From Aestuariibacter sp. GS-14 (GTDB lineage Bacteria; Pseudomonadota; Gammaproteobacteria; Enterobacterales; Alteromonadaceae), in assembly GCF_006494365.1 (NCBI RefSeq), contig NZ_VHIP01000005.1, positions 124,001 to 188,000 on the forward strand: DNA of 64,000 nt, given 5' to 3'. A program made the translations under genes and the position numbers. Of the stretch, positions 38,592 through 47,358 are shown in pieces; the first letter of the stretch is position 1; each line of letters opens with the position of its first letter. The notes beneath the pieces are model-generated. The model was not told where the DNA came from and ran no database searches. It was given only the letters and a program-made list of their open reading frames with translations.

Positions 38592-39659
38592 ATGATATTA
38601 ATCGCTCTTTTTATAAGCCTTGGTCTCTACGCACTGATTGTGACGCTGCTGTATATCAGGCAGCGTCGACTTACACAGCATATTATTACCTCTGCCACTC
38701 GTATAGTAAGCCGCCCGGCTGGTCAAATCGACGACAGCGAACAGCGATTCCTTGAAAAGGCCGATGAGGCCATGCGACTTACCCAAACATTTCAGAAATT
38801 TGTTCCCCGGCAGTTTGTGGAGCATTTTGCCAAGCACGGCAATGATACCCTCGAATTGGGCCGTGCAGCGGAGGACGAAGTGGCCATATTGCTCTGTGAT
38901 ATCCGCGGCTTTAGCGGCTTGTCTGAGCAAATGAGCCCACAGGAGTTAATGAACTTTCTCAATTCGTGCTTCCTGCGAATGAACGACCCAATTCACCAAA
39001 ACGGGGGCTTCATTGATAAGTTCATCGGCGATGCCATTATGGCGTTATTTAACCACCCCGGTGGCGATGGTCGTGCCAAGGCACTCGATGCCGTGCGTGC
39101 TGCAATCGATTTACAGCAAGCCCTGAAAATATATAACGCGCATCGGGCCAATGTAGGTTATGCCGGCATTAGCGTAGGCGTGGGTATTCATTTTGGCCCG
39201 GTAATTTTAGGTACAGTAGGTTCAGACGATCGCATGGATACCACCGTAATAGGCGACAGTGTGAATGTGGCATTCAGGCTGGAGAGCCTGGCGCCAAAAT
39301 ATCACGCCGATATCGTGGTAAGTGCACAAACGTTGTCCATCATTGGTGAAGCATCAGATATTCAGTACCGGGTATTGGATTGGGTTAGAGTAAAGGGACG
39401 GCGCTCACCGGTGCGGGTTTATGAAGTACTGAACCATTTGGACGAACCGATCAGACAAAATAAACTCATGATTCAGCATGACATTGAACAGGGACTGGCA
39501 TGCCGGATTGCCCGGGACTTTCCCACTGCCCTTACTCATTTTCACCGTGCACTTAGCAGAATTCCTGGAGATCCTGTGGTAAGTTACCACATTGATACGT
39601 GCCAACAACTAATGCAATTAACCATCCCGCAAGACTGGGATGGCTCCGTTTCCGCTTAG
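38592..39659 (+). CDS. Class III adenylate cyclase, membrane-anchored
   Basis: A 355-residue protein with one N-terminal membrane helix (about 2-22) and a cytosolic class III cyclase domain (about 95-280). Metal-binding Asp103 (LLCDIRGFS) and Asp147 (FIGDAIM), the adenine-selecting Lys143 and Asp216 (MDTTVIGD) and the transition-state pair Asn225/Arg229 (NVAFRL) are all present, so an active ATP cyclase is expected. The C-terminal part (about 290-345) looks like one or two helical TPR-type repeats. There is no HAMP or CHASE sensor, so the input signal is unclear. It follows hemL by 23 bases. Confidence 0.88.
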   Translation: MILIALFISLGLYALIVTLLYIRQRRLTQHIITSATRIVSRPAGQIDDSEQRFLEKADEAMRLTQTFQKFVPRQFVEHFAKHGNDTLELGRAAEDEVAILLCDIRGFSGLSEQMSPQELMNFLNSCFLRMNDPIHQNGGFIDKFIGDAIMALFNHPGGDGRAKALDAVRAAIDLQQALKIYNAHRANVGYAGISVGVGIHFGPVILGTVGSDDRMDTTVIGDSVNVAFRLESLAPKYHADIVVSAQTLSIIGEASDIQYRVLDWVRVKGRRSPVRVYEVLNHLDEPIRQNKLMIQHDIEQGLACRIARDFPTALTHFHRALSRIPGDPVVSYHIDTCQQLMQLTIPQDWDGSVSA

Positions 39660-39701
39660 TTGTTTCTGATTGGCTTTCACTACTTTATTAGGGACGAGAC
39701 G

Positions 39702-39908
39702 ATGGATATTAACCTTACCCTGGCAGGCGAAATTATTTTTTTCGTCGCGATTACAATGGGCCTGGCAGGCTATTACCTTGGCAAGCGCAAAACAAACACC
39801 CCGGTTCTGACTGCTGTTTCCCTTGCTGTGTCTTGTATTATTCCGCTGGTTGCTTTGATTTATCTGATTGTGCTGATTAACAAGCCGGATATATCTACAA
39901 GCAGCTAA
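39702..39908 (+). CDS. Small two-helix membrane protein, unknown function
   Basis: A 68-residue protein from the ATG at 39702, preceded by GGGACGAG. Two hydrophobic helices (about 6-22 and 33-58) flank a short basic loop GKRKTNT, a hairpin topology with the loop in the cytoplasm. No family is recognised. It follows the cyclase gene by 42 bases on the same strand, and its 3' end overlaps the convergent GH114 gene by 14 bases. Confidence 0.6.
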   Translation: MDINLTLAGEIIFFVAITMGLAGYYLGKRKTNTPVLTAVSLAVSCIIPLVALIYLIVLINKPDISTSS

Positions 39909-40746
39909 AGCGAAAGCTGTCGTCCAGCACGAGTGGCAACACCAGTGTACTAAACCCCATGGCATTAGCCTGTTCACATAAATCTGCACGTGCGGTCTCG
40001 TCGTTAACCCAACGGCTGTGATATTCGGCGTTAAACACCGCTTTGTTGGCGTCAATAAATGGCTGCAGTGCTTCACACTCGCTATATTCGAAGCACTGCT
40101 CATTTACCGCAAAATCAAAGTAGGGCACTAACTCTATGATCTGGTCCAGATCATTTTTAAGGCCAATACCTAACCCTGCCGCGTGGGCTGAATCCGACAG
40201 TGCCACATTAAAAGCCAATTGATCTTCGTGAGTTAGATTAAATCCGGTATGGTTGGTATAACCGTCAACGTTATCGGGCTCAACAGCGTCGCACTCTTTA
40301 CTTTTCGCCAGTTCGATACGGGAATCCATAATTGCGAGTACGCGCTCATCCCGAATATCCAACCAGCGTTCATCCTCCCATCCATCCAGCGTATCGCCCA
40401 GTACATGTGCAGGAAACTGCGCTGCGTCTTCGCGCCATTGTTCGTATGAACCAGCTGAAAAATAACAAATCACCTGCTTTCCCTGAGAATGCAGATTCGC
40501 GATGTGTGACTCGCTGACATCGAATAAATCCACATCGTACACATCAACATCGTATTGAGTGTTGAGGTCGCCACTGAGTTGCCATTGCCAGGTAGTGCCC
40601 AGTGCGGGTGAGTACCATTCCCCCTGAACGGGAGTGGGCAGAGGAAGTGGCGCTGAAGACTGCGGATCTTCCTGACCGTTACCACCGCAACCATTTAGTG
40701 AAGTAAGCACAACAACACAAAGCAACACGCGATTGAATAACAGCAC
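39895..40746 (-). CDS. GH114-family lipoprotein (endo-alpha-1,4-polygalactosaminidase-like)
   Basis: A 283-residue lipoprotein with lipobox Leu-Asn-Gly-Cys (Cys20) and a short Pro-rich linker. The catalytic domain (about 45-283) is a TIM barrel with family marks WQWQLSG, DVDLFDV, QVICYFSAGSYE, WLDIRDERV and EPDNVDGY (likely catalytic acid residues). GH114 members cleave galactosaminogalactan-type or similar polysaccharides. A role in removing exopolysaccharide or scavenging amino sugars is inferred. Four C-terminal cysteines may form disulfides. It overlaps the small membrane protein gene at the 3' end. Confidence 0.85.
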   Translation of the reverse strand: MLLFNRVLLCVVVLTSLNGCGGNGQEDPQSSAPLPLPTPVQGEWYSPALGTTWQWQLSGDLNTQYDVDVYDVDLFDVSESHIANLHSQGKQVICYFSAGSYEQWREDAAQFPAHVLGDTLDGWEDERWLDIRDERVLAIMDSRIELAKSKECDAVEPDNVDGYTNHTGFNLTHEDQLAFNVALSDSAHAAGLGIGLKNDLDQIIELVPYFDFAVNEQCFEYSECEALQPFIDANKAVFNAEYHSRWVNDETARADLCEQANAMGFSTLVLPLVLDDSFRFSCL

Positions 40747-40770
40747 ACAGAGTCCTCAAGGCCTAAAATA

Positions 40771-40805
40771 GAAAAAGCCGGACGGGAAGTGGACACCCGT
40801 CCGGC
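40771..40805 (-). terminator. Intrinsic terminator of htpX
   Basis: Perfect 10-bp stem GCCGGACGGG (40777-40786) / CCCGTCCGGC (40796-40805) with a 9-base loop. On the minus strand it is followed by TTTTTC. Confidence 0.88.
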
Positions 40806-40816
40806 CTGATCACCCA

Positions 40817-41698
40817 TTATCCATGCAGAGTAGTGCGAAGTGCCTGGATCCGCTTTTCAAGCGGGGGGTGACTCATAAACAATTCTGACATTGCTGGTTT
40901 ACTGGCAATACCAAACGCCATCATCGTGCCTTCTAACTGGCTTTCCCTGTTAGACTTCAGGCGTTCCAGCGCAGCAACCATTTTATGGCTGCCAACCAAT
41001 CTGGCCGAACCCGCATCCGCACGGTATTCGCGTTGACGTGAGAACCAGTAAACAATGATGCTGGCCAGTGCTCCAAAAACTATCTCCAAAATAATTACCG
41101 TAATGAAGTAAGCAAAACCGCCCATGGATTCACCTTCCTCGTCGTTACCACGAACGAAATTATCAATAATCCCCGCCACTACACGCGCCAAGAAAATAAC
41201 AAAGGTGTTCACCACGCCTTGGATCAGGGCCAGGGTTACCATGTCGCCATTGGCTACATGAGACACTTCATGGGCCAGTACCGCTTCGGCTTCGTCTTGT
41301 GTCATGCTTTGCAACAAACCGGTGCTTACCGCCACCAGCGAATTGTTCTTGCTGGCACCGGTAGCGAAGGCGTTGATTTCCGGTGAGTCGTAAATTGCCA
41401 CTTCCGGCGTAGCAATGCCTGCTTTTTCAGACTGACGACGCACGGTATCCAGTAACCAGCGCTCAGTTGCATTGCGTGGTTCAGTGATCACCACAGCGCC
41501 TGTTGATCGCTTAGCCATCCATTTTGACATAGCCAGCGATATAAACGATCCGCCGAATCCGAAGATTGCAGCGAAAATTAATAATCCACCCATACTCTGG
41601 CTGTTGATACCCAGAACGCTGAATACAACGCTCATTACAACGCTCAGCACCAACACCACAGCCAGGTTGGTGATAAGGAATAGCACTATACGTTTCAT
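40817..41698 (-). CDS. htpX: Membrane zinc metalloprotease HtpX
   Basis: A 293-residue M48B peptidase from the ATG at 41698; the longer frame upstream lacks the conserved N-terminus. Two N-terminal membrane helices (about 4-25, 33-55) are followed by the zinc motif HEVSH in [14 protein letters not shown], then two more hydrophobic segments and the second zinc ligand Glu in [10 protein letters not shown]. HtpX degrades misfolded inner-membrane proteins together with FtsH. It has its own terminator, and an inverted repeat of 9-bp arms lies about 70-100 bases upstream. Confidence 0.95.
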   Translation of the reverse strand: MKRIVLFLITNLAVVLVLSVVMSVVFSVLGINSQSMGGLLIFAAIFGFGGSFISLAMSKWMAKRSTGAVVITEPRNATERWLLDTVRRQSEKAGIATPEVAIYDSPEINAFATGASKNNSLVAVSTGLLQSMTQDEAEAVLAHEVSHVANGDMVTLALIQGVVNTFVIFLARVVAGIIDNFVRGNDEEGESMGGFAYFITVIILEIVFGALASIIVYWFSRQREYRADAGSARLVGSHKMVAALERLKSNRESQLEGTMMAFGIASKPAMSELFMSHPPLEKRIQALRTTLHG

Positions 41699-41767
41699 AA
41701 TAACCTCTGTAATAAATAGAAACCTGCTTCTGAGATTTCCCAGACATAGAGTATATAGGGTCAAACG

Positions 41768-41797
41768 TTATAAGTTAAAATCGAATATAACTTATAA
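41768..41797. promoter_or_regulatory. Perfect inverted repeat upstream of htpX
   Basis: TTATAAGTT (41768-41776) and AACTTATAA (41789-41797) are exact inverted repeats with a 12-base spacer. The half-site centres are 21 bases apart, two helical turns, as expected for a dimeric or tetrameric regulator. It sits between the nhaR stop and the htpX start. Confidence 0.4.
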
Positions 41798-41816
41798 ATA
41801 ATCAGGCAAATCCTGA

Positions 41817-42695
41817 CTATTTACGAAGGGCTTTTACCAGCGTGACTACCGCGGGATGTGAAAGTTTGCGTTCAGGGGAAATGGCATACAGATGTTCGGT
41901 AACGCGCTCGATAGTGCCTACTTTTACCAAACCGTATTGTGTGTGAAGGTGCGCAGACAACAGTTCCGGGGCAGCAAATGCGCCTAACCCCTGCTGGGCA
42001 AATGCCAGCATAAGCGCGCTGTCATCAAATTCGGCATGTATATCGGGCTGAAGCTCCATTTCACTGAACCAACCCAACAGTTTTTGCCGAATAAGCGACT
42101 TTTTACCTTGTAATAAGAACCGCTGATTATTCAACGATTCCGGGAACCCGTTGCTTAACGATGTCGCCAGCTCCTGCGTGGCATAAACCGCCATTGAAGA
42201 TTCGGCAACCAAATGACTATAGGCTTTTACATGACTACCGGTTTGAATGGGTTGGTCGGCCAGTACCATATCCAGCTTATTTACCGCCAGTTCGGCCAGC
42301 AGGCTGGTAAGCTCGCCCTCCCTGCACACCAGTTTTACCGGGAGTGTCAGCACGGGTTTCAGCATTTCATATACCAGCGTTTTAGGCAGCACGTCGGTTA
42401 TCCCAACGGTAAAGCTTTGCCACTGGCTGTGTTGTTGTGTGAGTACGGCTTTGAGTTCATCACCTAACTGAAATATATCGGCAGCGTAGCCATGCACCAG
42501 ATTACCTAGTTCGGTAGGCGTTAATCTGCGCGACTGACGGGTGAATAATCGTGCGCCAATGGAATCCTCCAGGGCACTAATCTGGCCACTGATGGTTTGC
42601 GGTGTGATATGCAGCAACTCACTGACGCGTGCAATACTGCCGTGCTCAGCCACCATATAAAAATAATACAGCTGATTAAAATTTACCGGTGTCAT
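41817..42695 (-). CDS. nhaR: LysR-family regulator of the NhaR type
   Basis: A 292-residue LTTR. The N-terminal helix-turn-helix region NFNQLYYFYMVAEHGSIARVSELLHITPQTISGQISALE matches NhaR more closely than other LysR proteins (here cited in parts: LYYF, PQTISGQI). The effector domain carries LDMVLADQPI and EFDDSALMLAF, also typical of NhaR, which activates the Na+/H+ antiporter gene nhaA in response to Na+ and pH. No nhaA is nearby. The gene starts 21 bases after the DyP-like gene, so it probably belongs to a ggt-dyp-nhaR operon. The ligand and targets may differ from NhaR. Confidence 0.8.
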   Translation of the reverse strand: MTPVNFNQLYYFYMVAEHGSIARVSELLHITPQTISGQISALEDSIGARLFTRQSRRLTPTELGNLVHGYAADIFQLGDELKAVLTQQHSQWQSFTVGITDVLPKTLVYEMLKPVLTLPVKLVCREGELTSLLAELAVNKLDMVLADQPIQTGSHVKAYSHLVAESSMAVYATQELATSLSNGFPESLNNQRFLLQGKKSLIRQKLLGWFSEMELQPDIHAEFDDSALMLAFAQQGLGAFAAPELLSAHLHTQYGLVKVGTIERVTEHLYAISPERKLSHPAVVTLVKALRK

Positions 42696-42716
42696 GGGCA
42701 GTGGCGACCAAAAGAA

Positions 42717-43631
42717 TTAAAGCTTAGCTTGTTGCTTAATGTAGTTAATGGACGGCGCAAAGTAAGCGCCGCCCGATTCTGCGCTGGTAAAGTCCAGCCA
42801 GCGGTCGTAATCGCCGTCACCGGTACCAAAAATCTGGCTGTGCAGCATGCGCTTAAACGGTTGTGAACTGGCGGAACAGGTTACCGAAAATAGTCCCTGC
42901 ACTATCATATCACCATAGGGCATGCCCTGTTTGAGTAACTCCGGTGTACCCATTTCGTGCGATAACAGATTAGATCTTACTGAATGTGAAGACGGACTAC
43001 ACTCAACGCTCGGCAGATTGTGTTCCTGAGTTGTACCCATCACCTGTTCCTGCTGCCGTTGAGACAAACTCTGCCACCGCCGTAAATCATGACGAAATCG
43101 TTGTACATGCACATAGCTCCCGCCAACAAACTCATCGCTTTCGTCTAACACGGCCACTTTCATACGCTGCATGCCGCGCGGGTTGTTGGCCGCGTACACA
43201 TAACCGTTAAGGTCCCTGCCATCCAGATAACGAAATCCCTGCACATGCTCAACCAATTCGACATGGATACGCAATAACTCCATAATCTCTAAGCCAATGG
43301 CATAGCAAATATCCCATCGGTCAGCACGGATTTGAATAAACAAATCCGCAGGCGTGGCGGGCGCAATTCTGTCTTCGCACTGCATATCGGGGAAGGGCGT
43401 AAGCTCGACGGGAATGGGGCCGGGATACAACTCACTCCAGTAGCTGTTACCCACTGCAATCACACCGGACACCATGGCTTCATAGTGCTCGTTGTCGTAG
43501 TGATCAAGTACTTCCAGTACTCGCCCTAATTTGGCGCGCACCGCCTGGCTGTCTTCGTCAACCACGTTGAACATCAAATATTGTGCGTGCAGGTTTGGCT
43601 CGGCACAGATACCTTTTTGTGGTTGTGACAT
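42717..43631 (-). CDS. DyP-type peroxidase homologue (YfeX-like) with degenerate distal site
   Basis: A 304-residue protein from the ATG at 43631, seven bases after the ggt stop. Overall it aligns with YfeX-type dye-decolourising peroxidases: AISVGN-like VIAVGNSYW, GFRYLDGRD, VGGSYVHVQRFRHDL, MPYGDM and GGAYFAPS. The proximal haem ligand His216 (SSHSVR) is kept. The GxxDG motif, normally GFVDGTENP, is GYVYAANNP (143-151): the catalytic Asp is Tyr146. The distal Arg position, 18 residues after the His, is Lys234. The frame is intact. Haem binding is likely but classic peroxidase chemistry is doubtful; a haem carrier, sensor or altered enzyme is possible. Confidence 0.85.
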   Translation of the reverse strand: MSQPQKGICAEPNLHAQYLMFNVVDEDSQAVRAKLGRVLEVLDHYDNEHYEAMVSGVIAVGNSYWSELYPGPIPVELTPFPDMQCEDRIAPATPADLFIQIRADRWDICYAIGLEIMELLRIHVELVEHVQGFRYLDGRDLNGYVYAANNPRGMQRMKVAVLDESDEFVGGSYVHVQRFRHDLRRWQSLSQRQQEQVMGTTQEHNLPSVECSPSSHSVRSNLLSHEMGTPELLKQGMPYGDMIVQGLFSVTCSASSQPFKRMLHSQIFGTGDGDYDRWLDFTSAESGGAYFAPSINYIKQQAKL

Positions 43632-43638
43632 AAAACTC

Positions 43639-45324
43639 CTAATATCCCGCGGCCTGACCGTCTTTGCGGCTTTCCGAAGCGCCATAATAGACTTGTTTAT
43701 CGGCATCATACAGAATGGCTTGATAGCCACCGTATATTCCCAGCTTATCAGACAACTGATGCCCCCGCTCAAATAATGTACGACGCACTTCCGTAGCAAA
43801 GCCGGTTTCCATACTCAGCTCGCCACCATCTTTCATCAGGGCACCGGTTGGGCTGCTCGAGCCTACGTGAATAAAGCGTGGGGCATCGCCTGCTTCCTGC
43901 AGGTTCATCCCAAAATCAATGAGGTTTACCACAATTTGGGCATGCATTTGCGGCTGCGTTGCACCACCCATTACACCAAAACTCAACCAGGGCTTGTTAT
44001 TACGGGTTACCATCGCCGGAATAATAGTGTGAAACGGACGCTTTTGGGGTACGTAAGAATTGAAATGATTGGGTGCCAGAGTGAACAACTCACCGCGATT
44101 TTGCAAAATAAACCCTAAGCCGGGTGGCGTCATACCTGAGCCCATGCCGCGATAGTTACTTTGGATCAGTGACACCATGTTGCCGTCTTTGTCGGCTACG
44201 GTAAGGTAAATAGTATCGCCTTCCACTACACCCGCTTCGTAACGCTTCGCAGCCTTGTCGGGATTAATCAACGCGCGGCGTTGTTGCGCGTACTCTTTCG
44301 AAATAAGCGCGCCTACCGGAATCTTGTTAAACGCTGGGTCAGCGTAGTATTTGGCACGGTCTTCAAACGCCAGCTTTTTGGCTTCCACAAAAGTGTGAAT
44401 ATAGTCGGCTGATCCAAATCCCATTCCTTCAATATCATACTGTTCCAGAATATTCAGGATTTGCAGTGCAGCAATCCCCTGCCCATTTGGCGGTAATTCC
44501 CAAACGTCGTAACCGCGATAGTTGGCGGATACCGGCGAGACCCACTCTGAGGTATGCGCCGCCAAATCGTCATAACTTAAAAAGCCACCCTGCTCTTTCA
44601 TGTATGCGCCAATAGTGCGCGCGATATCACCTTTGTAAAACGCATCGCGTCCACCAGTCGCAATTTTCTCGTACGTAGCAGCCAGCGACGGATTCTTGAA
44701 GATTTGACCGGTGACTGGCGCTTTGCCGTTGGGCATAAATACGTCAGCGAACCCGTCGTACTGTCCAATGCGATCAACATTCATTTGCCAGTAGTAAGCC
44801 ACTACTTCACTCACAGGGTAGCCCCTGCGCGCATAGTCAATCGCCGGTGATAAAATACTGGTCATGGGCAGGCGGCCAAATTTCTCATGCAAGCTGAACC
44901 AACCATCTACGGCACCAGGAACAGAAACCGGCAGTGGCCCAAATGAGGGAATAGCTGTTAAGCCTTGCTTCGCAAAGTAGTCGGCTTTTAGTGATGCAGG
45001 AGAACGCCCTGACGCATTTAAGCCGTGAAGTTGTTTGGTTTCAGCATCCCAGACAATGGCAAATAAATCACCGCCGATCCCGCACCCGGTGGGCTCTACT
45101 AATCCAAGCATGGCGTTAGCGGCAATAGCGGCATCTACTGCGCTACCACCCTGTTTCAGTATATCGAGGGCAACCTGTGTAGCTAATGGTTGACTGGTCG
45201 CCGCCATACCCTGCTGCGCAATGACTTCTGAGCGACTGGCAAACGGCGCGCCCGTTACGCGGTCATAAGCGTGAGACGCAGAAGAAAATGTGAGCAATAT
45301 CAACAGCCGGCTAATTATTTTCAT
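43639..45324 (-). CDS. ggt: Gamma-glutamyltransferase (periplasmic)
   Basis: A 561-residue Ntn-hydrolase precursor from the ATG at 45324, which starts a signal peptide (about 1-19, ending SASHA). The conserved N-terminal region has GGSAVDAAIAANAMLGLVEP and SGIGGD-like GCGIGGD. The autocleavage/catalytic threonine lies in GDTIYLTVADKDGN, with the downstream SGMTPPGLGFILQNR loop. It hydrolyses glutathione and other gamma-glutamyl compounds or transfers the glutamyl group. It heads an apparent operon with the DyP-like gene (7-base gap) and nhaR. Confidence 0.93.
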   Translation of the reverse strand: MKIISRLLILLTFSSASHAYDRVTGAPFASRSEVIAQQGMAATSQPLATQVALDILKQGGSAVDAAIAANAMLGLVEPTGCGIGGDLFAIVWDAETKQLHGLNASGRSPASLKADYFAKQGLTAIPSFGPLPVSVPGAVDGWFSLHEKFGRLPMTSILSPAIDYARRGYPVSEVVAYYWQMNVDRIGQYDGFADVFMPNGKAPVTGQIFKNPSLAATYEKIATGGRDAFYKGDIARTIGAYMKEQGGFLSYDDLAAHTSEWVSPVSANYRGYDVWELPPNGQGIAALQILNILEQYDIEGMGFGSADYIHTFVEAKKLAFEDRAKYYADPAFNKIPVGALISKEYAQQRRALINPDKAAKRYEAGVVEGDTIYLTVADKDGNMVSLIQSNYRGMGSGMTPPGLGFILQNRGELFTLAPNHFNSYVPQKRPFHTIIPAMVTRNNKPWLSFGVMGGATQPQMHAQIVVNLIDFGMNLQEAGDAPRFIHVGSSSPTGALMKDGGELSMETGFATEVRRTLFERGHQLSDKLGIYGGYQAILYDADKQVYYGASESRKDGQAAGY

Positions 45325-45397
45325 GATCGTTATGGGCGTTGGCCAAATAATCAAAGCATACCTGCTAAAGCGTGTTGAGAGAAGGGTATCAGGATAA

Positions 45398-45421
45398 GAA
45401 AAACCCCGCAAAAGCGGGGTT
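45398..45421 (-). terminator. Intrinsic terminator of glnK-amtB
   Basis: Stem ACCCCGC (45403-45409) / GCGGGGT (45414-45420) with an AAAA loop. On the minus strand a T run follows. It lies 66 bases after the amtB stop. Confidence 0.85.
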
Positions 45422-45487
45422 ATAGTTGAAGTGATATAGGCTTATTAATATTGTTTTCGTGCCTAATCTTAAATTTTATCAGTGTGA

Positions 45488-46729
45488 TTAACGACCGTTT
45501 GTGAAGTCTGGGTATGCTTCCAGACCACATTCGCTAATATCAACACCTTCGAACTCTTCTTCTTCAGTTACACGTACACCAATGATAGCTTTGATGATTA
45601 ACCAGGTAACCAGACTGGTCACGAATACCCATACAAAGATAGTCAGTGCACCAATCAACTGGCCGCTGATTGAAGAATTGTCGTTGGTGAAAGGTACCAG
45701 GATAAGACCTAACAGACCTACAACACCGTGAACAGAGATAGCACCTACTGGATCATCGATTTTCAGTTTGTCCAGCGTGATGATGCTAAATACAACCAGT
45801 ACGCCACCTAATGCACCAAACAGAGTAGCAGTAAATGGAGTTGGCGTAGACGGCTCGGCAGTGATTGCAACCAGACCAGCCAGTGCACCGTTTAATGCCA
45901 TTGTCAGGTCAGCTTTGCCGAACATAATACGGGCAACAATCAGCGCAGCAATACAGCCACCAGCAGCCGCTGCATTGGTGTTCATGAATACAACCGCAAC
46001 TGCGTTTGCACTTTCAACAGTAGCAGTAGCCAGTACAGAACCACCGTTAAAACCAAACCAACCCATCCACAGGATGAATGTACCTAAGGTAGCTAGCGGC
46101 AGGTTTGCACCAGGGATAGCATTTACTTTGCCATCAGCAGTGTATTTGCCTTTACGTGCACCCAGTACCAGAACACCTGCTAATGCTGCTGCAGCACCCG
46201 CCATGTGAACGATACCTGAGCCTGCAAAGTCAGACCAGCCTAAGTCGCCCAGTGTGTACATGCCAAATACAGACACGCCACCCCAGGTCCAAGAACCTTC
46301 CATTGGGTAGATGAAACCAGTCATTACTACTGAGAAAGCCAGGAAAGCCCACAGTTTCATACGCTCAGCTACCGCACCAGATACGATAGACATTGCTGTT
46401 GCAACGAATACTACCTGGAAGAAGAAGTCAGCGGCAGGAGCATAGGTTGCCGGCTCTTCAGTCACACCCGTTGCACCATCGCCCATAATACCAGCCAGCA
46501 ACATCATGTCGCCGCCTTTATACATGATGCCGTAACCGCAAATCATGTACATGGTACAAGCAATCGCAAACAGTGCGATGTTTTTAGTAAGAATTTCTGT
46601 TGTGTTTTTAGCACGTACAAGGCCAGCTTCCAGCATGGCAAAACCCGCAGCCATCCACATTACCAATGCACCGCAGATCAAAAAATAAAAGGTATCTAAC
46701 GCGTACCCTAATTCAAAAGTTGTTTCCAT
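45488..46729 (-). CDS. amtB: Ammonium transporter
   Basis: A 413-residue inner-membrane protein with about eleven hydrophobic helices. The twin channel histidines are in GSGIVHMAGAAAAL and ISVHGVVGLLG, and the phenylalanine gate and ammonium-site tryptophan region WTWGGVSVFG are present. It conducts ammonia/ammonium into the cell and is blocked by GlnK binding at its cytoplasmic face. There is no signal peptide beyond the first helix. It is cotranscribed with glnK 35 bases upstream, under predicted NtrC/sigma54 control. Confidence 0.96.
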   Translation of the reverse strand: METTFELGYALDTFYFLICGALVMWMAAGFAMLEAGLVRAKNTTEILTKNIALFAIACTMYMICGYGIMYKGGDMMLLAGIMGDGATGVTEEPATYAPAADFFFQVVFVATAMSIVSGAVAERMKLWAFLAFSVVMTGFIYPMEGSWTWGGVSVFGMYTLGDLGWSDFAGSGIVHMAGAAAALAGVLVLGARKGKYTADGKVNAIPGANLPLATLGTFILWMGWFGFNGGSVLATATVESANAVAVVFMNTNAAAAGGCIAALIVARIMFGKADLTMALNGALAGLVAITAEPSTPTPFTATLFGALGGVLVVFSIITLDKLKIDDPVGAISVHGVVGLLGLILVPFTNDNSSISGQLIGALTIFVWVFVTSLVTWLIIKAIIGVRVTEEEEFEGVDISECGLEAYPDFTNGR

Positions 46730-46764
46730 TATGCTTATCTCCGCAAAATTCTCGTAGACGGCGC

Positions 46765-47154
<390 letters not shown>

Positions 47155-47161
47155 CTAATAA

Positions 47162-47177
47162 GACAAGTCCTATGCCA
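47162..47177 (-). promoter_or_regulatory. Predicted sigma54 promoter of glnK-amtB
   Basis: On the minus strand TGGCAT (47177-47172), a 5-base spacer and TTGTC (47166-47162). The GG and G(T) elements have the required 10-base separation. Compared with TGGCAC-N5-TTGC there are two mismatches. The start site would fall near 47151, about 48 bases before glnK. Confidence 0.55.
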
Positions 47178-47241
47178 CAAATTTTAATCAATACAATTCA
47201 GTAACTTACGCCAAAATTGCACAAGAATTTCTCAAATTTTT

Positions 47242-47285
47242 GCACCATTTGAAAGCAACAACATCCTTTTGCACTATTTTAGTGC
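47242..47285. promoter_or_regulatory. NtrC-type enhancer sites upstream of glnK
   Basis: GCACT-N5-AGTGC at 47271-47285 is a perfect palindrome matching the NtrC pattern GCACY-N5-RGTGC. A weaker half-matching site GCACC-N5-AAAGC lies at 47242-47256, 29 bases away centre to centre, about three turns. Their centres lie about 100 and 127 bases upstream of the predicted sigma54 start. This is the classic enhancer arrangement for nitrogen-limited activation. Confidence 0.6.
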
Positions 47286-47358
47286 CATGGGATTTTAACT
47301 CGCCATTCACACGATTTATCGCAGGGAACTATCGCTGCCTGAGTGGGTCGAATTGCGC

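Noticed and set aside
45768-46208. Long reading frame antisense to amtB
   Set aside because: It is a codon-bias shadow of amtB, low in complexity and without a ribosome site or recognisable domain.
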